From NCBI GenBank assembly GCA_001917175.1, contig MNTV01000031.1:67167-131166 (forward strand): a stretch of DNA of 64,000 nt, written 5' to 3'. Below are positions 27,000 to 35,906 of the stretch, piece after piece. A model generated the notes under the pieces. The model had not been told where the DNA came from and did not search any database. It saw nothing but the letters and a program-made list of their open reading frames with translations. Both the position numbers and the translations under genes were made by a program. How positions within the stretch are numbered: the first letter of the stretch is position 1; the number at the start of each line of letters is the position of its first letter. This DNA is from Azospirillum sp. 51_20 (GTDB lineage Bacteria; Pseudomonadota; Alphaproteobacteria; RF32; CAG-239).

Positions 27000-29753
27000 A
27001 TGACGGCAAAAAAAATTTGTTTGATCGACGGATCGGGGTACATTTTCCGGGCATTTTACGGCCTGCCGCCGCTCAATGCGCCGGACGGCACGCCGGTCAA
27101 CGCGGTCTATGGTTTTACCAACATGTTTTTGAAGCTTACCTCCAAAATCGGCTGCGACTATACGTTGGTGCTGTTTGACGCCAAAAGAGAAAATTTCCGC
27201 AACCAAATCTTCCCCGAATACAAGGCTACCCGGCGCGAAGTTCCGGAAGAGCTGATCCCCCAGTTTCCGATCATCCGCGAAGCGGTCGGCGCCTTAAAGC
27301 TCAATTATCTGGAGATGGAAGGCTATGAAGCCGACGACCTGATTGCCACCTACGCGCGGCTGGCGCTCGAACAAGGCATGGAAGCGGTGGTCGTGTCGGC
27401 GGACAAAGACCTGATGCAGCTGATCCGCCCCGGGGTTGAGTTTTACGATCCGATGAAAGACAAGTTTTTTACCCCCGAAGACGTCAGGGAAAAATTCGGC
27501 GTTTATCCCGACAAAGTGGTTGACGTGCAGGCGCTGTCGGGCGACAGCACAGACAACGTGCCCGGGGTTCCCGGCATCGGTCCCAAAACCGCGGCCGAAC
27601 TGGTCAACGCTTTCGGCTCGCTGGAACAGGTGCTGGCTCATGCCGGGGAAATCAAACAGAACAAGCGGCGGGAAACGCTTTTGGCCAACCTTGACAACGC
27701 CCGTGTTTCGCTGGCTCTGGTGCGGCTGCGCGACGACGTTCCGGTGGAAAAACAGCCGGAAGATTATCCCTGCCGCTGTCCCGAACTGACTCTGGTGGAA
27801 GAATTTGCCGCCAAATACGGCTTTAACAGCTTAAAGCCGCGGCTGGCCCGCTGGGTTGAGGAACAGTGCAAAAAGGTTTATCCCGAAGCGGCGCCGGCAA
27901 AAGAAGAAACGAAAGATTACCGGCTGGCCGCGGACGGCAAAACGCTTGCGGAATGGCGGCGGCTGATTGAGGAGAAGGGCGCTTTTGCCTTCAAGGTGCT
28001 GGCCGACGGAATCAACCCGGTTTTTGACCGGGCGGTCGGCGTGGCGCTTTCCGTCGGCGGCGGCCGTGCGGTTTATCTGCCGTTTGCCGCCGAAGCGGAA
28101 AAGGCGGAAGCCTTCGACCTTTTTTCCGCGGCTGAAAGCAAACGGCCGGAAGGTTTGTCTGCCGCGGCCGTTGCCGCTTTTCTGCAGCCGCTGCTGGCTG
28201 ATCCGGGATTGTTGAAAATCGGCCATGACGTCAAGCGCGACATGCATTTCCTGTCCCGTTTTTTGACCGGGGAAACGGCGTTTTCGCCTTATGACGACGT
28301 CGAGGTCATTTCCTACGTTCTCGATTCGACCTCGCACGGCCACGGTCTGACGGAACTTTCAAGCCTTTTTCTCGGGGTGGAAATGACCAACCCCGACAAG
28401 CTTTTCGGCGTCGGCCGGCAGAAGATAAGTGCCGGCGATTTGGAACCGGAAATTGCCGCCGCTTACGCCTGCGAACAGGCTGACGTTGTCTTCCGGCTGC
28501 ACGAGGTGCTGCGTCCGCGGCTGGCGCAGGAGCGGATGGCGACCGTTTATGAACATTATGACCGGCCGCTGGTCGCCACCTTGTTCGAAATGGAGAAAAA
28601 CGGGGTGGCGGTCAATGCTGCCGGCCTGAAGGAACTGAGCGCGGAACTGGAGAACCGTCAGCACGAACTGGAAAAGGAAATTTTTGCCCTGGCCGGCGAG
28701 GAGTTCAACCTCGGGTCGCCCAAGCAGATCGGCGAAATACTTTACGGCAAGCTGGGGCTGAAAGGCAAGAAGAGCGCCGGCGGCGGCTATCAGACGGGGG
28801 CGGAAGTGCTGGAAAAAATGGCGGAAGAGCACCCGCTGCCGGCCAAAATTCTCGACTGGCGCGCGGTTGCCAAGCTGAAATCGACCTATACCGACGCTCT
28901 GCTGCCGCTGATCGACGGAAACGGGCGCGTTCATACCACCTACAGTCAGACCACCGTCAACACCGGCCGGTTGTCGTCGGTTAACCCAAACCTGCAAAAT
29001 ATTCCGGTGCGCAGCGAAGACGGTCTGAAAATCCGCCGCTGCTTTGTCGCCCGGCCGGGCTGCCGGCTGATTTCCGCCGACTATTCGCAGGTGGAGCTGC
29101 GGCTGATGGCGGTGCTGGCCGACGTGAAGGCCTTGAAAGAAGCTTTTGCCGCCGGCATCGACATTCATACCGCGACCGCCATGCAGGTCTTCGGCCTGCC
29201 GCGGGAAGAGGTGACGCCCAACGTCCGCCGCCATGCCAAAGCGATCAATTTCGGCGTTATTTACGGCATTTCCCAATACGGCCTGGCCAAACAGATCGGC
29301 ATTTCGAACGACGAAGCGAAAAAATACATCGACGCTTATTTCGCCAAAATGCCGGAGATTAAGCGCTATATGGAGCAGACCGTCGAATTTGCCCGCAAAA
29401 ACGGTTACGTGACCACGCCGTTCGGCCGCAAATGCGCGGTGCCGGGCATTAATGACAAAAACCAGCGGATCGCCTCCTTTGCCGAGCGGGCGGCAATCAA
29501 CGCCCCCCTGCAGGGCGGTGCCGCCGACATCATGAAAAAGGCGATGAACGAAGTTTTCGCCCGGCTGAAGGAAAGCGGTCTCAAGGCCAGAATTCTGCTG
29601 CAGGTGCACGACGAAATGGTGCTGGAAGCGCCGGCGGAACAGGCGGAAGAAACGGCGCGCCTGCTTAAGGAAACGATGGAAGGCGCAGTGAGTTACGACG
29701 TCGCCTTCGTCGCCGATACCGGCATTGGCGGCAACTGGGCCGAAGCGCACTGA
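27000..29753 (+). CDS. polA: DNA polymerase I
   Basis: 917 residues from ATG 27000, preceded by GGGAAAGGAAAGG. Domains: 5'-nuclease (1-290, with YEADDLIATYA and GVPGIGPKTAAELV), 3'-5' exonuclease-like (about 310-500) and polymerase A (about 520-917; motif A ADYSQVELRLMA, motif B RRHAKAINFGVIYGI, motif C LQVHDEMVLEAP). The exonuclease motifs are degenerate. The motif I D-x-E is replaced by AFKVLADGINP, and the motif III Asp in Y-x3-D is Gln (YACEQ). Proofreading is therefore probably lost, as in some other Pol I enzymes. Confidence 0.96.
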   Translation: MTAKKICLIDGSGYIFRAFYGLPPLNAPDGTPVNAVYGFTNMFLKLTSKIGCDYTLVLFDAKRENFRNQIFPEYKATRREVPEELIPQFPIIREAVGALKLNYLEMEGYEADDLIATYARLALEQGMEAVVVSADKDLMQLIRPGVEFYDPMKDKFFTPEDVREKFGVYPDKVVDVQALSGDSTDNVPGVPGIGPKTAAELVNAFGSLEQVLAHAGEIKQNKRRETLLANLDNARVSLALVRLRDDVPVEKQPEDYPCRCPELTLVEEFAAKYGFNSLKPRLARWVEEQCKKVYPEAAPAKEETKDYRLAADGKTLAEWRRLIEEKGAFAFKVLADGINPVFDRAVGVALSVGGGRAVYLPFAAEAEKAEAFDLFSAAESKRPEGLSAAAVAAFLQPLLADPGLLKIGHDVKRDMHFLSRFLTGETAFSPYDDVEVISYVLDSTSHGHGLTELSSLFLGVEMTNPDKLFGVGRQKISAGDLEPEIAAAYACEQADVVFRLHEVLRPRLAQERMATVYEHYDRPLVATLFEMEKNGVAVNAAGLKELSAELENRQHELEKEIFALAGEEFNLGSPKQIGEILYGKLGLKGKKSAGGGYQTGAEVLEKMAEEHPLPAKILDWRAVAKLKSTYTDALLPLIDGNGRVHTTYSQTTVNTGRLSSVNPNLQNIPVRSEDGLKIRRCFVARPGCRLISADYSQVELRLMAVLADVKALKEAFAAGIDIHTATAMQVFGLPREEVTPNVRRHAKAINFGVIYGISQYGLAKQIGISNDEAKKYIDAYFAKMPEIKRYMEQTVEFARKNGYVTTPFGRKCAVPGINDKNQRIASFAERAAINAPLQGGAADIMKKAMNEVFARLKESGLKARILLQVHDEMVLEAPAEQAEETARLLKETMEGAVSYDVAFVADTGIGGNWAEAH

Positions 29754-29891
29754 AAAAGCCCGCCGGAAACAACGTAAAATATGCACAAAAGCGTTAATTT
29801 TTCGTACTTTTCGCTTGGGTTTTGCGCGAAAATACTGTATGTTTGCAAATAGTGAAAACGTATCGAAAATAAATTGTAAGGAAGATTACTT

Positions 29892-32342
29892 ATGGTAGAC
29901 ATGACACAAGCCGAAATCGACAGGGAAGAACAGGAATACAATGCCGATTCGATCAAAGTCCTGCGCGGGTTGGACGCGGTTCGCAAACGCCCGGGCATGT
30001 ATATCGGCGACACCGATGACGGCACCGGCCTTCACCACATGATTTACGAAGTGCTGGACAACGCGATCGACGAGGCGCTCGCCGGCTATTGCGACAAAAC
30101 CGAAGTCATCCTCAATCCCGACGGTTCCGCCACCATCCGCGACAACGGCCGCGGCATTCCGGTCGGCCTGCACAAGGAAGAAGGCGTTTCCGCGGCGGAA
30201 GTGATTATGACCCAGCTGCACTCGGGCGGCAAGTTCGACAACAATTCCTACAAGGTTTCGGGCGGTTTGCACGGGGTCGGCGTTTCCGTCGTCAACGCGC
30301 TTTCCACCTGGCTTAAGCTGCGCATCTGGCGCGAAGGGCACGAGCATGTGGTTACCTTTGCCCACGGCAACGTGGTCGAGCATTTGAAAGTTGTCGGCGA
30401 CGCCCACGGCCGCCACGGAACGGAAGTGACCTTCCTGCCGTCGCCGGAAACCTTTACCATGACCGAATTTAATTTCGACACGCTGGAAAGAAGCATCCGC
30501 GAAAAGGCGTTCCTCAATTCCGGCGTTTATCTCAAACTGATCGACAACCGGGGCAGCGAGCCGCGGGAAGCGGTTATGCATTATGAAGGCGGCCTGACCG
30601 CGTTTGTCAACCACATCAACAAGTCGAAAGCGCCGCTGCACGAAAGCGTTATCGCTTTTGCCGGCGCCGACGGCGACAGTGACATTCAGGTCGAAGCGGC
30701 GCTGCAGTGGACCAACGCCTACAATGAAAGCATGCTCTGCTTTACCAACAACATTCCGCAGAAAGACGGCGGTACCCATCTGGCCGGCTTCCGCGCCGCG
30801 CTGACCCGCACCGTCAACAACTATATTGCGGAAAACAACCTTCTGAAAAAAGACAAGAACCTGATCACCGGCGAAGACATGCGCGAAGGTCTGACCTGCG
30901 TGCTTTCCGTCAAAGTGCCGGATCCGAAGTTCTCGTCCCAGACCAAGGACAAGCTGGTTTCCTCCGAAGTGCGTCCGGTGGTTGAGGGCGTCGTCAGCGC
31001 CAAATTGCAGGAGTGGCTGGAAGAACACCCGGCGGAAGCCAAAGTTATCGTCGGCAAGATCGTCGAAGCTGCCACCGCCCGCGAAGCCGCCCGCAAGGCG
31101 CGTGAACTGACCCGCCGCAAAGGCGTGCTCGATATTGCCTCATTGCCGGGCAAGCTGGCCGATTGTCAGGAGAAAGATCCGGCTCTGTCGGAAATCTTTA
31201 TCGTCGAGGGAGATTCGGCGGGCGGTTCCGCCAAACAGGGACGCGACCGCAAAACCCAGGCGATTTTGCCGCTGCGCGGTAAGATTTTGAATGTTGAACG
31301 CGCCCGTTTCGACAAAATGCTCAATTCGGCGGAAATCGGCACCATGGTAACGGCGTTCGGCACCGGTATCGGTCGTGATGACTTCGACGCCGACAAATGC
31401 CGTTATCACAAAATCGTGATCATGACCGATGCGGATGTCGACGGCAGCCACATCAGAACTTTGCTTTTAACCTTCTTCTATCGTCAGATGCCCGAACTGA
31501 TCGAACGCGGCTATGTCTATATTGCCCAGCCGCCGCTTTACAAAGCCAAACGCGGCAATTCGATCATCTACATCAAAGACGAACACGAAATGGAAGACTA
31601 TCTGGTGCGCGGCGGCTGCGAAGACGCGGTTCTGAAACGTGCCGACGGCGAGCAGATTGCCGGTCCCGACCTGATTTCGATGGTGGAAAATACCCGCAAG
31701 GCTCGCAGCATGATCGCCGTTTTAAGCAAGAAAGCGCCGGAAAAAATCGTCGAGCAGCTGGCGGTGGCCGGCATGTTTGATCCTGCCGTCGTGCAAAATC
31801 CGGAAAAACAGAAGGCTCTGGCCGAAGCGCTGGCGGTTAAACTCGACAGCATGGAAGCCGAATACGACAAGGGCTGGAAGGCCGACCGGCTGGACGACGG
31901 TTCGCTCAATTTCCATCGCACGCTCCGCGGCGTGGAAGAAAAACATGTTGTCGGCAGTTCCGTTTTTGAAAGTCCGGAAGCCAAAGTTTTGAACGAGATG
32001 AAGGCTTTTCTGCATGAAAACTACAGTGCCGAACAACGCCTGATTTCACCCAAACTGGGAGAAGAAAAGAAAATCTACGGGCCGGTTTCTTTTGTCGACG
32101 CAATTATGGCCATGGGGCGCAAAGGCATCACCATCCAGCGTTATAAAGGCTTGGGCGAAATGAACCCCGAACAGCTGTGGGAAACCACTCTTGATCCGGA
32201 AGCGCGTTCCCTGTTGCAGGTTAAGGCGGAATATCTGGACGAAGCCGATCAGGTGTTTGCAACCCTGATGGGTGACGTGGTTGAACCGCGCAAGGAGTTT
32301 ATCCAGGAAAATGCCCTGAACGTGGTCAATCTGGATATTTAG
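29892..32342 (+). CDS. gyrB: DNA gyrase subunit B
   Basis: 816 residues. GHKL ATPase motifs (EVLDNAIDEALAG, DNGRGIPVG, GGLHGVGVSVVNALS), transducer domain, Toprim with EGDSAGGSAKQGRDR, and the DADVDGSHIRTLLLTFFYR metal site. The C-terminal tail QRYKGLGEMNPEQLWETT is standard. The ATG at 29892 follows a TAAGGAAG ribosome-binding site. In many Alphaproteobacteria gyrB follows dnaA-dnaN-recF; here it is separated from recF by the accessory island and an ABC/PTS block, and is inverted relative to them. Confidence 0.98.
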   Translation: MVDMTQAEIDREEQEYNADSIKVLRGLDAVRKRPGMYIGDTDDGTGLHHMIYEVLDNAIDEALAGYCDKTEVILNPDGSATIRDNGRGIPVGLHKEEGVSAAEVIMTQLHSGGKFDNNSYKVSGGLHGVGVSVVNALSTWLKLRIWREGHEHVVTFAHGNVVEHLKVVGDAHGRHGTEVTFLPSPETFTMTEFNFDTLERSIREKAFLNSGVYLKLIDNRGSEPREAVMHYEGGLTAFVNHINKSKAPLHESVIAFAGADGDSDIQVEAALQWTNAYNESMLCFTNNIPQKDGGTHLAGFRAALTRTVNNYIAENNLLKKDKNLITGEDMREGLTCVLSVKVPDPKFSSQTKDKLVSSEVRPVVEGVVSAKLQEWLEEHPAEAKVIVGKIVEAATAREAARKARELTRRKGVLDIASLPGKLADCQEKDPALSEIFIVEGDSAGGSAKQGRDRKTQAILPLRGKILNVERARFDKMLNSAEIGTMVTAFGTGIGRDDFDADKCRYHKIVIMTDADVDGSHIRTLLLTFFYRQMPELIERGYVYIAQPPLYKAKRGNSIIYIKDEHEMEDYLVRGGCEDAVLKRADGEQIAGPDLISMVENTRKARSMIAVLSKKAPEKIVEQLAVAGMFDPAVVQNPEKQKALAEALAVKLDSMEAEYDKGWKADRLDDGSLNFHRTLRGVEEKHVVGSSVFESPEAKVLNEMKAFLHENYSAEQRLISPKLGEEKKIYGPVSFVDAIMAMGRKGITIQRYKGLGEMNPEQLWETTLDPEARSLLQVKAEYLDEADQVFATLMGDVVEPRKEFIQENALNVVNLDI

Positions 32343-32364
32343 TCTTTGTTCCTGATTTAAGTTT

Positions 32365-32393
32365 CGGCCGGGATGTTTTCCCGGCCGTTTTTT
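32365..32393 (+). terminator. gyrB terminator
   Basis: CGGCCGGGA-TGTT-TTCCCGGCCG followed by six T, 23 bases after the gyrB stop. Confidence 0.92.
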
Positions 32394-32471
32394 ATGTCTG
32401 CCCGCTGTTTTTTCCTGGCCGGATTTTCAGGCGGCAAAATCAGAAGAGGAAAGTTTTTTATATAAAAATCA

Positions 32472-32495
32472 CGGTCGGTTTTTGCAAACCGACCG
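32472..32495 (-). terminator. Terminator of the first cysteine-protein gene
   Basis: Perfect 10-bp stem CGGTCGGTTT-TTGC-AAACCGACCG. On the minus strand it follows the gene at 32537-33010 and precedes a T/A-rich stretch. Confidence 0.65.
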
Positions 32496-32536
32496 TATGC
32501 CGAAAGGATAAAAGATTGCGGCAAAAGTTATTTTCT

Positions 32537-33010
32537 CTAGGAAGTTGTCAGTTTCAAAAGCATGACATATTCTTCCAGCATTGCCCTGACGGCTTTTGCA
32601 ACCGCGGTTTTCGCCAATACGGAATTTTTGTCCTTGCATTCCTTTGCGCCGCATTTGTCGGCCGTCGTGTACAGATAATCGTACATTTCGTTGACCTGTT
32701 TGATGTATTTAGTATGGGATTCTGTCAGTTCCGGTATAGATTCCGAATAATATTTCTTGATGATTTGATAAATAATATCCTCATAACAGGAAACGACATT
32801 TTGGTTGCTCTTGATCATCTGCCCTGTATTCTTGGCAGCTTTCGTATCCTTGTTAAGGGTTTGGTCGCATTTTTTCATTTCTTCGTTGTAAGTGTCAACG
32901 TCTTTTTGAATTATTTCATCGCTGAACGAAACGGGGTGATAACTTTTCGGCCATGCAAAAGCGTTGAAGCAAAACAGCAGAGCAAAAAGAAATGCGGTAA
33001 ATGTTTTCAT
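32537..33010 (-). CDS. Secreted Cys-containing putative immunity protein, copy 1
   Basis: 157 residues with a signal peptide (MKTFTAFLFALLFCFNAFA) and a helical mature domain of about 138 residues. Conserved cysteines of the family are present: E-M-K-K-C, V-S-C-Y and a C-x4-C pair near residues 119-124 (DKCGAKEC). It is one of five paralogues on the minus strand of this island and is closest to copy 5 (both share SDE-IQKD-DTY near the mature start). Divergent from the GH108 effector gene with a shared 138-bp promoter region. A periplasmic, disulfide-stabilised inhibitor is the inferred role; no known family was recognised. No muramidase scrap lies downstream of this copy. Confidence 0.75.
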   Translation of the reverse strand: MKTFTAFLFALLFCFNAFAWPKSYHPVSFSDEIIQKDVDTYNEEMKKCDQTLNKDTKAAKNTGQMIKSNQNVVSCYEDIIYQIIKKYYSESIPELTESHTKYIKQVNEMYDYLYTTADKCGAKECKDKNSVLAKTAVAKAVRAMLEEYVMLLKLTTS

Positions 33011-33148
33011 AAATCGGTCTCCGGGTTGATTTTTTTCATCATACCGCGGTTAATTGCAAAATCAAGTTGGGAAATGTAAATTTCCTTGACTTTTGATACA
33101 TTATATGTTAATACATATTTTGTAATTAACGAAAGGCAAGGAAATAAA
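33011..33148. promoter_or_regulatory. Bidirectional promoter between paired genes, full-length copy 1
   Basis: 138 bases repeated nearly unchanged at 35769-35906. On the minus strand: TTGATT (33065-33060) and TATGAT (33043-33038) with a 16-base spacer, then GGAGACC before the ATG of the secreted protein. On the plus strand: TTGACT (33086-33091) and TAATAC (33109-33114) with a 17-base spacer, in a sequence full of TACAT/ATGTA half-sites that could be an operator. A GGCAAGG ribosome-binding site precedes the effector ATG at 33149. Confidence 0.7.
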
Positions 33149-33898
33149 ATGAGTGAAACAGGCGATTATCTGCGGGGCATTTTTAACGGAGAAATACCGG
33201 TTAAGCGGAAAAATCCGCAAACCGGGGAAACGGAAGAAGTCTATTACAACTATAACGACGACCGGGAGGAACTGAGGGAAGCCGCGGTTTACCCTGCACG
33301 GGCAACCGGACGTTTTTATGAGCCGATGGCTTTTGCTTCTGCTCAACCGGAAGAAATTGATTATACGCGCTATGGTAATGATATTCCGCGGAAATTGATT
33401 GACCGGATGAATGCGGATAAGAGATTTTGGAATGTCATGAATAAGTATACGATTCCAAGCGAGGGAGGATATAATAATGATCCTTATGACCATGGAGGAG
33501 AAACCAACTTTGGTATCAGCAGTAGTACGTATCCGCGTGAAGATATCAAAAATATGACCCGGGAAAGGGCAAATGCACTTTTATACAGAGATTATTGGAA
33601 TTATAATGGTATCAAAACCTTGCCGGATGATGTTGTCGGAATCGTTTTTGAGTCGGCGGTTAATCGCGGCGGTCCGGAGACGATAAAAGACGTGCACCGG
33701 ACATTGGGTATTGATCCGCCGGGAACCATTATAGGCAATACAACACATGAACATTTGCGCGGTATGGATCATGAACGTTTCAGAAATGATTTTGCTGATC
33801 GTATGCGAGCACATTATTTAAATCGTGTTGAAGAAGAGCCGACACAAGAAAGATATCTTGACGGTTGGTTAAATCGGGTCAATAACTCGGTTCGTTAA
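33149..33898 (+). CDS. Tagged GH108-type muramidase, putative effector 1
   Basis: 249 residues. Residues 1-40 are the island's shared N-terminal tag (MSETGDYLRGIFNGEIPV, then R/K-N-P-Q-T-G-x-T-E-x-V-Y-Y). Residues 95-249 match the glycosyl hydrolase 108 pattern: EGGYNNDPYDHGGETNFGIS with catalytic Glu105, LLYRDYWNYNGIKTLPDDV and FESAVNRGG. GH108 enzymes cut the N-acetylmuramic acid/N-acetylglucosamine backbone. There is no signal peptide, so it needs a dedicated export route or lysis. Its stop overlaps by 4 bases the convergent stop of the signal-peptide protein at 33895, the likely cognate immunity. A phage endolysin is the main alternative, but no holin or phage genes are near. Confidence 0.82.
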   Translation: MSETGDYLRGIFNGEIPVKRKNPQTGETEEVYYNYNDDREELREAAVYPARATGRFYEPMAFASAQPEEIDYTRYGNDIPRKLIDRMNADKRFWNVMNKYTIPSEGGYNNDPYDHGGETNFGISSSTYPREDIKNMTRERANALLYRDYWNYNGIKTLPDDVVGIVFESAVNRGGPETIKDVHRTLGIDPPGTIIGNTTHEHLRGMDHERFRNDFADRMRAHYLNRVEEEPTQERYLDGWLNRVNNSVR

Positions 33899-34365
33899 AT
33901 TACCCGAGCATCCAAAGCCCGGATATAATCTTCAACAATTGTTCGGGCTTTGCGGGCTGCGGTATCTTTTCCGATTACGATGTACATGGTACCGCATCTT
34001 GGATGGCAGACATCGGCAGTTTGATAGATAATGTTGCTGATGTGATATGCTGCCTGAATATATGCGGTAAGCGCTTTTTTGTGCTCTTCCGCCCGTTTGC
34101 TGTATTGTTCATCGATGATTTTTTCGGTAAGAACTTTGCAACAGTTAACGAAAGAATATATACTTTCAACCATCTCTGCGGTTGAATAGGCTTTATGTGC
34201 CATTTCATCAAAATTCTTGTCGCATTTTTCCAGTTCTTTTCGATAAACAACAATGTCCTTTTTTAGTTTTTCCTGATCATAAACACCTTTGGTTCTGTCC
34301 GCGTTATCGGCAACAGCGTTAGAACAAAACAGCAAAGCAAAAAGAAATGCGGTAAATGTTTTCAT
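33895..34365 (-). CDS. Secreted Cys-containing putative immunity protein, copy 2
   Basis: 156 residues: signal peptide MKTFTAFLFALLFCSNAVA, then a helical domain with Cys48, Cys75/Cys76, Cys120 and Cys124 conserved across paralogues. The gene converges tail-to-tail with the intact GH108 gene (4-base overlap), the arrangement that survives in fragmentary form at copies 3 and 4. Inferred role: periplasmic protection against the muramidase. Not recognised as any named lysozyme-inhibitor family. A sigma-70-like promoter (TTGATT-16-TATGAT) lies within the short upstream region. Confidence 0.8.
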   Translation of the reverse strand: MKTFTAFLFALLFCSNAVADNADRTKGVYDQEKLKKDIVVYRKELEKCDKNFDEMAHKAYSTAEMVESIYSFVNCCKVLTEKIIDEQYSKRAEEHKKALTAYIQAAYHISNIIYQTADVCHPRCGTMYIVIGKDTAARKARTIVEDYIRALDARVI

Positions 34366-34436
34366 AAATCGGTCTCCCGGTTGATTTTTTCTTTCATCAT
34401 ACCGCGGTTAATTGCAAAATCAAGTTGGGAAATAAA
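34366..34436. promoter_or_regulatory. Shortened copy of the bidirectional region
   Basis: 71 bases that keep the minus-strand promoter and both ends of the repeat but lack the 67-base block with the TTGACT/TAATAC plus-strand promoter. The gap is flanked by GGGAAAT/GGAAATA similarity, suggesting deletion between short direct repeats. The same short form occurs at 38023-38090. Effector 2 may therefore be weakly expressed or depend on read-through. Confidence 0.6.
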
Positions 34437-35048
34437 ATGAGTGAAACAGGCGATTATCTGCGGGGCATTTTTAACGGAGAAATACCGGTCAGACGGAGAA
34501 ATCCGCAAACCGGGGAAACGGAAAACGTTTATTACCAGTATGACGATGACTGCGAAGGGTTGGTAGAAATAAAAAATAATAATCAAAAAATAAATATTCA
34601 AAGTATTTTTGATGATATAATACCAATAGTAACTCCCGGGACTTATGCTCTGGGAAATCTTGCTGCAGATGTTCAAATAGCGTTCAATTATTATGAACAA
34701 ATGAAAAGAGCAAATAGCCAATTGATTTCAAGATATGGAAGAAATACTGGCGCAGCAGATCACACTGATGAATATTATCATCCGCTGCTACAGTGTCATT
34801 TTGGTCAAATGGGAGATAATAACAAGATAAATGGCTTGTTGCTTGGGTACGCAAAAGAAGCTGTCATGGATTATGGCCCAAAAAGATTTAAAGGTATAAA
34901 ACATGATGAAATCATGTCCGATAGTGGAAAAGATTTGTATTATAACGAATTAGGTAATAAAATGGGTGCAAACAATCGAAATCGACCATGTGTTGATTTA
35001 ATGGACTTTTTGCGTACAGAGAATATGAGAAATGAGAATATCAGATAG
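34437..35048 (+). CDS. Tagged putative effector 2 with unrecognised C-terminal domain
   Basis: 203 residues. The same N-terminal tag (residues 1-40) as effectors 1 and 3, then a different C-terminal half. Shared with effector 3: Y-x-H (His115), Cys120, Gln124-containing Q-x-G, G-x2-KE-x3-D (Glu141, Asp145), D-x3-N-x2-G (Asp166, Asn170, Gly173) and a late Cys185 before a Leu-rich end. This His/Glu/Asn pattern is reminiscent of C-terminal domains of polymorphic toxins, but I cannot name a family or activity. No signal peptide. The 3' end overlaps by 17 bases a small membrane protein gene, its likely immunity partner. Confidence 0.72.
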   Translation: MSETGDYLRGIFNGEIPVRRRNPQTGETENVYYQYDDDCEGLVEIKNNNQKINIQSIFDDIIPIVTPGTYALGNLAADVQIAFNYYEQMKRANSQLISRYGRNTGAADHTDEYYHPLLQCHFGQMGDNNKINGLLLGYAKEAVMDYGPKRFKGIKHDEIMSDSGKDLYYNELGNKMGANNRNRPCVDLMDFLRTENMRNENIR

Positions 35049-35259
35049 ATTTAAGCATTTTTTGTTTGAAGACAACCGGTTTGCTGATATCGCTTATAAC
35101 ATCATCAAAGTTTTTATTTCAATTGTTATATTAGGTGCAATTTTACTGCCTTTATACATGATTATATCGGAATTGATCCGTATTGAGATCGATGTGCGGA
35201 AATGTGTTGAAAACGGCAGAGATGAAAAACAATGCTATCAGGACTATGATGTTGATTAA
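35032..35259 (+). CDS. Small single-span membrane protein, putative immunity to effector 2
   Basis: 75 residues: a charged N terminus, one transmembrane helix (about 22-47, IIKVFISIVILGAILLPLYM) and a short outside tail with two Cys (IDVRKCVENGRDEKQCYQ). The gene starts inside the end of effector 2 in another frame, indicating coupled translation. The tail resembles that of the small protein after effector 3 (YDARESCIDDG). A membrane-anchored periplasmic tail fits neutralisation of a toxin acting in the periplasm or membrane; this is inference. Confidence 0.65.
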   Translation: MRISDRFKHFLFEDNRFADIAYNIIKVFISIVILGAILLPLYMIISELIRIEIDVRKCVENGRDEKQCYQDYDVD

Positions 35260-35263
35260 CCAT

Positions 35264-35298
35264 TTTGGTTAAATCGTGTAAATAACGCGGTTCGTTAA
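35264..35298 (+). pseudogene. Scrap of the GH108 effector 3' end
   Basis: Reads W-L-N-R-V-N-N-A-V-R-stop, matching the last ten codons of the intact muramidase gene (33865-33898) at protein level and nearly at DNA level. As in the intact locus, its stop overlaps the convergent secreted-protein stop by 4 bases. It marks where a muramidase gene was replaced by effector 2 plus its partner. Confidence 0.8.
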
Positions 35299-35768
35299 TT
35301 TGCCTGAGCTTTCAGAGCCCGGATATAATCTTCAACAATTGTCCGGGCTTTGCGGGCTGCGGTATCTTTTCCGATTACATTACCCGCACTACCACATCCC
35401 GTCGGATAACAGGCATCAGCAGTCTGGTAAATATTTCCGCTGATATCATATGCCGCCTGAATATATGCGGTAAGCGCTTTTTTATGCTCTTCAGCCCGTT
35501 TGCTGTATTGTTCATCGATGATTTTTTCGGCAAGAGCCTGACAGCAATCAGCTAAAGTATATGCGCTTTCAATCATTTCTGCGGTTGAATAGGCTTTATG
35601 CGCCATTTCCTTAAAATTCTTGTCGCATTTTTCCAGTTCATTTTGATAAATGCTAATGTCATTTCTCAGTTTATCCCAATCGTAAGCGCCTTTGGTTCTG
35701 CCCGCGTTATCGGCAACAGCGTTAGAACAAAACAGCAAAGCAAAAAGAAATGCGGTAAATGTTTTCAT
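35295..35768 (-). CDS. Secreted Cys-containing putative immunity protein, copy 3
   Basis: 157 residues from ATG 35768 (MKTFTAFLFALLFCSNAVA signal peptide). Very similar to copy 2, with the same Cys positions and a C-x4-C variant (DACYPTGCGS). It now sits behind a non-muramidase effector but retains a muramidase scrap at its 3' end, so it is probably an orphan immunity gene kept after toxin replacement. Full-length bidirectional promoter upstream. Confidence 0.78.
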   Translation of the reverse strand: MKTFTAFLFALLFCSNAVADNAGRTKGAYDWDKLRNDISIYQNELEKCDKNFKEMAHKAYSTAEMIESAYTLADCCQALAEKIIDEQYSKRAEEHKKALTAYIQAAYDISGNIYQTADACYPTGCGSAGNVIGKDTAARKARTIVEDYIRALKAQAN

Positions 35769-35906
35769 AAATCGGTCTCCCGGTTGATTTTTTTCCATCA
35801 TACCGCGATTAATTGCAAAATCAAGTTGGGAAATGTAAATTTCCTTGACTTTTGATACATTATATGTTAATACATATTTTGTAATTCATGAAAGGCGGGG
35901 AAAAAA
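35769..35906. promoter_or_regulatory. Bidirectional promoter between paired genes, full-length copy 2
   Basis: Near-identical to 33011-33148. TTGACT at 35845-35850 and TAATAC at 35868-35873 drive effector 3; TTGATT/TATGAT on the other strand drive copy 3. A GGCGGGG ribosome-binding site precedes the ATG at 35907. Confidence 0.7.

Noticed and set aside
33149..33898. GH108 gene as a phage endolysin of a prophage
   Set aside because: No holin, tail, integrase or other phage gene is near. The tag is shared with unrelated domains, and secreted partner genes are atypical of lysis cassettes.
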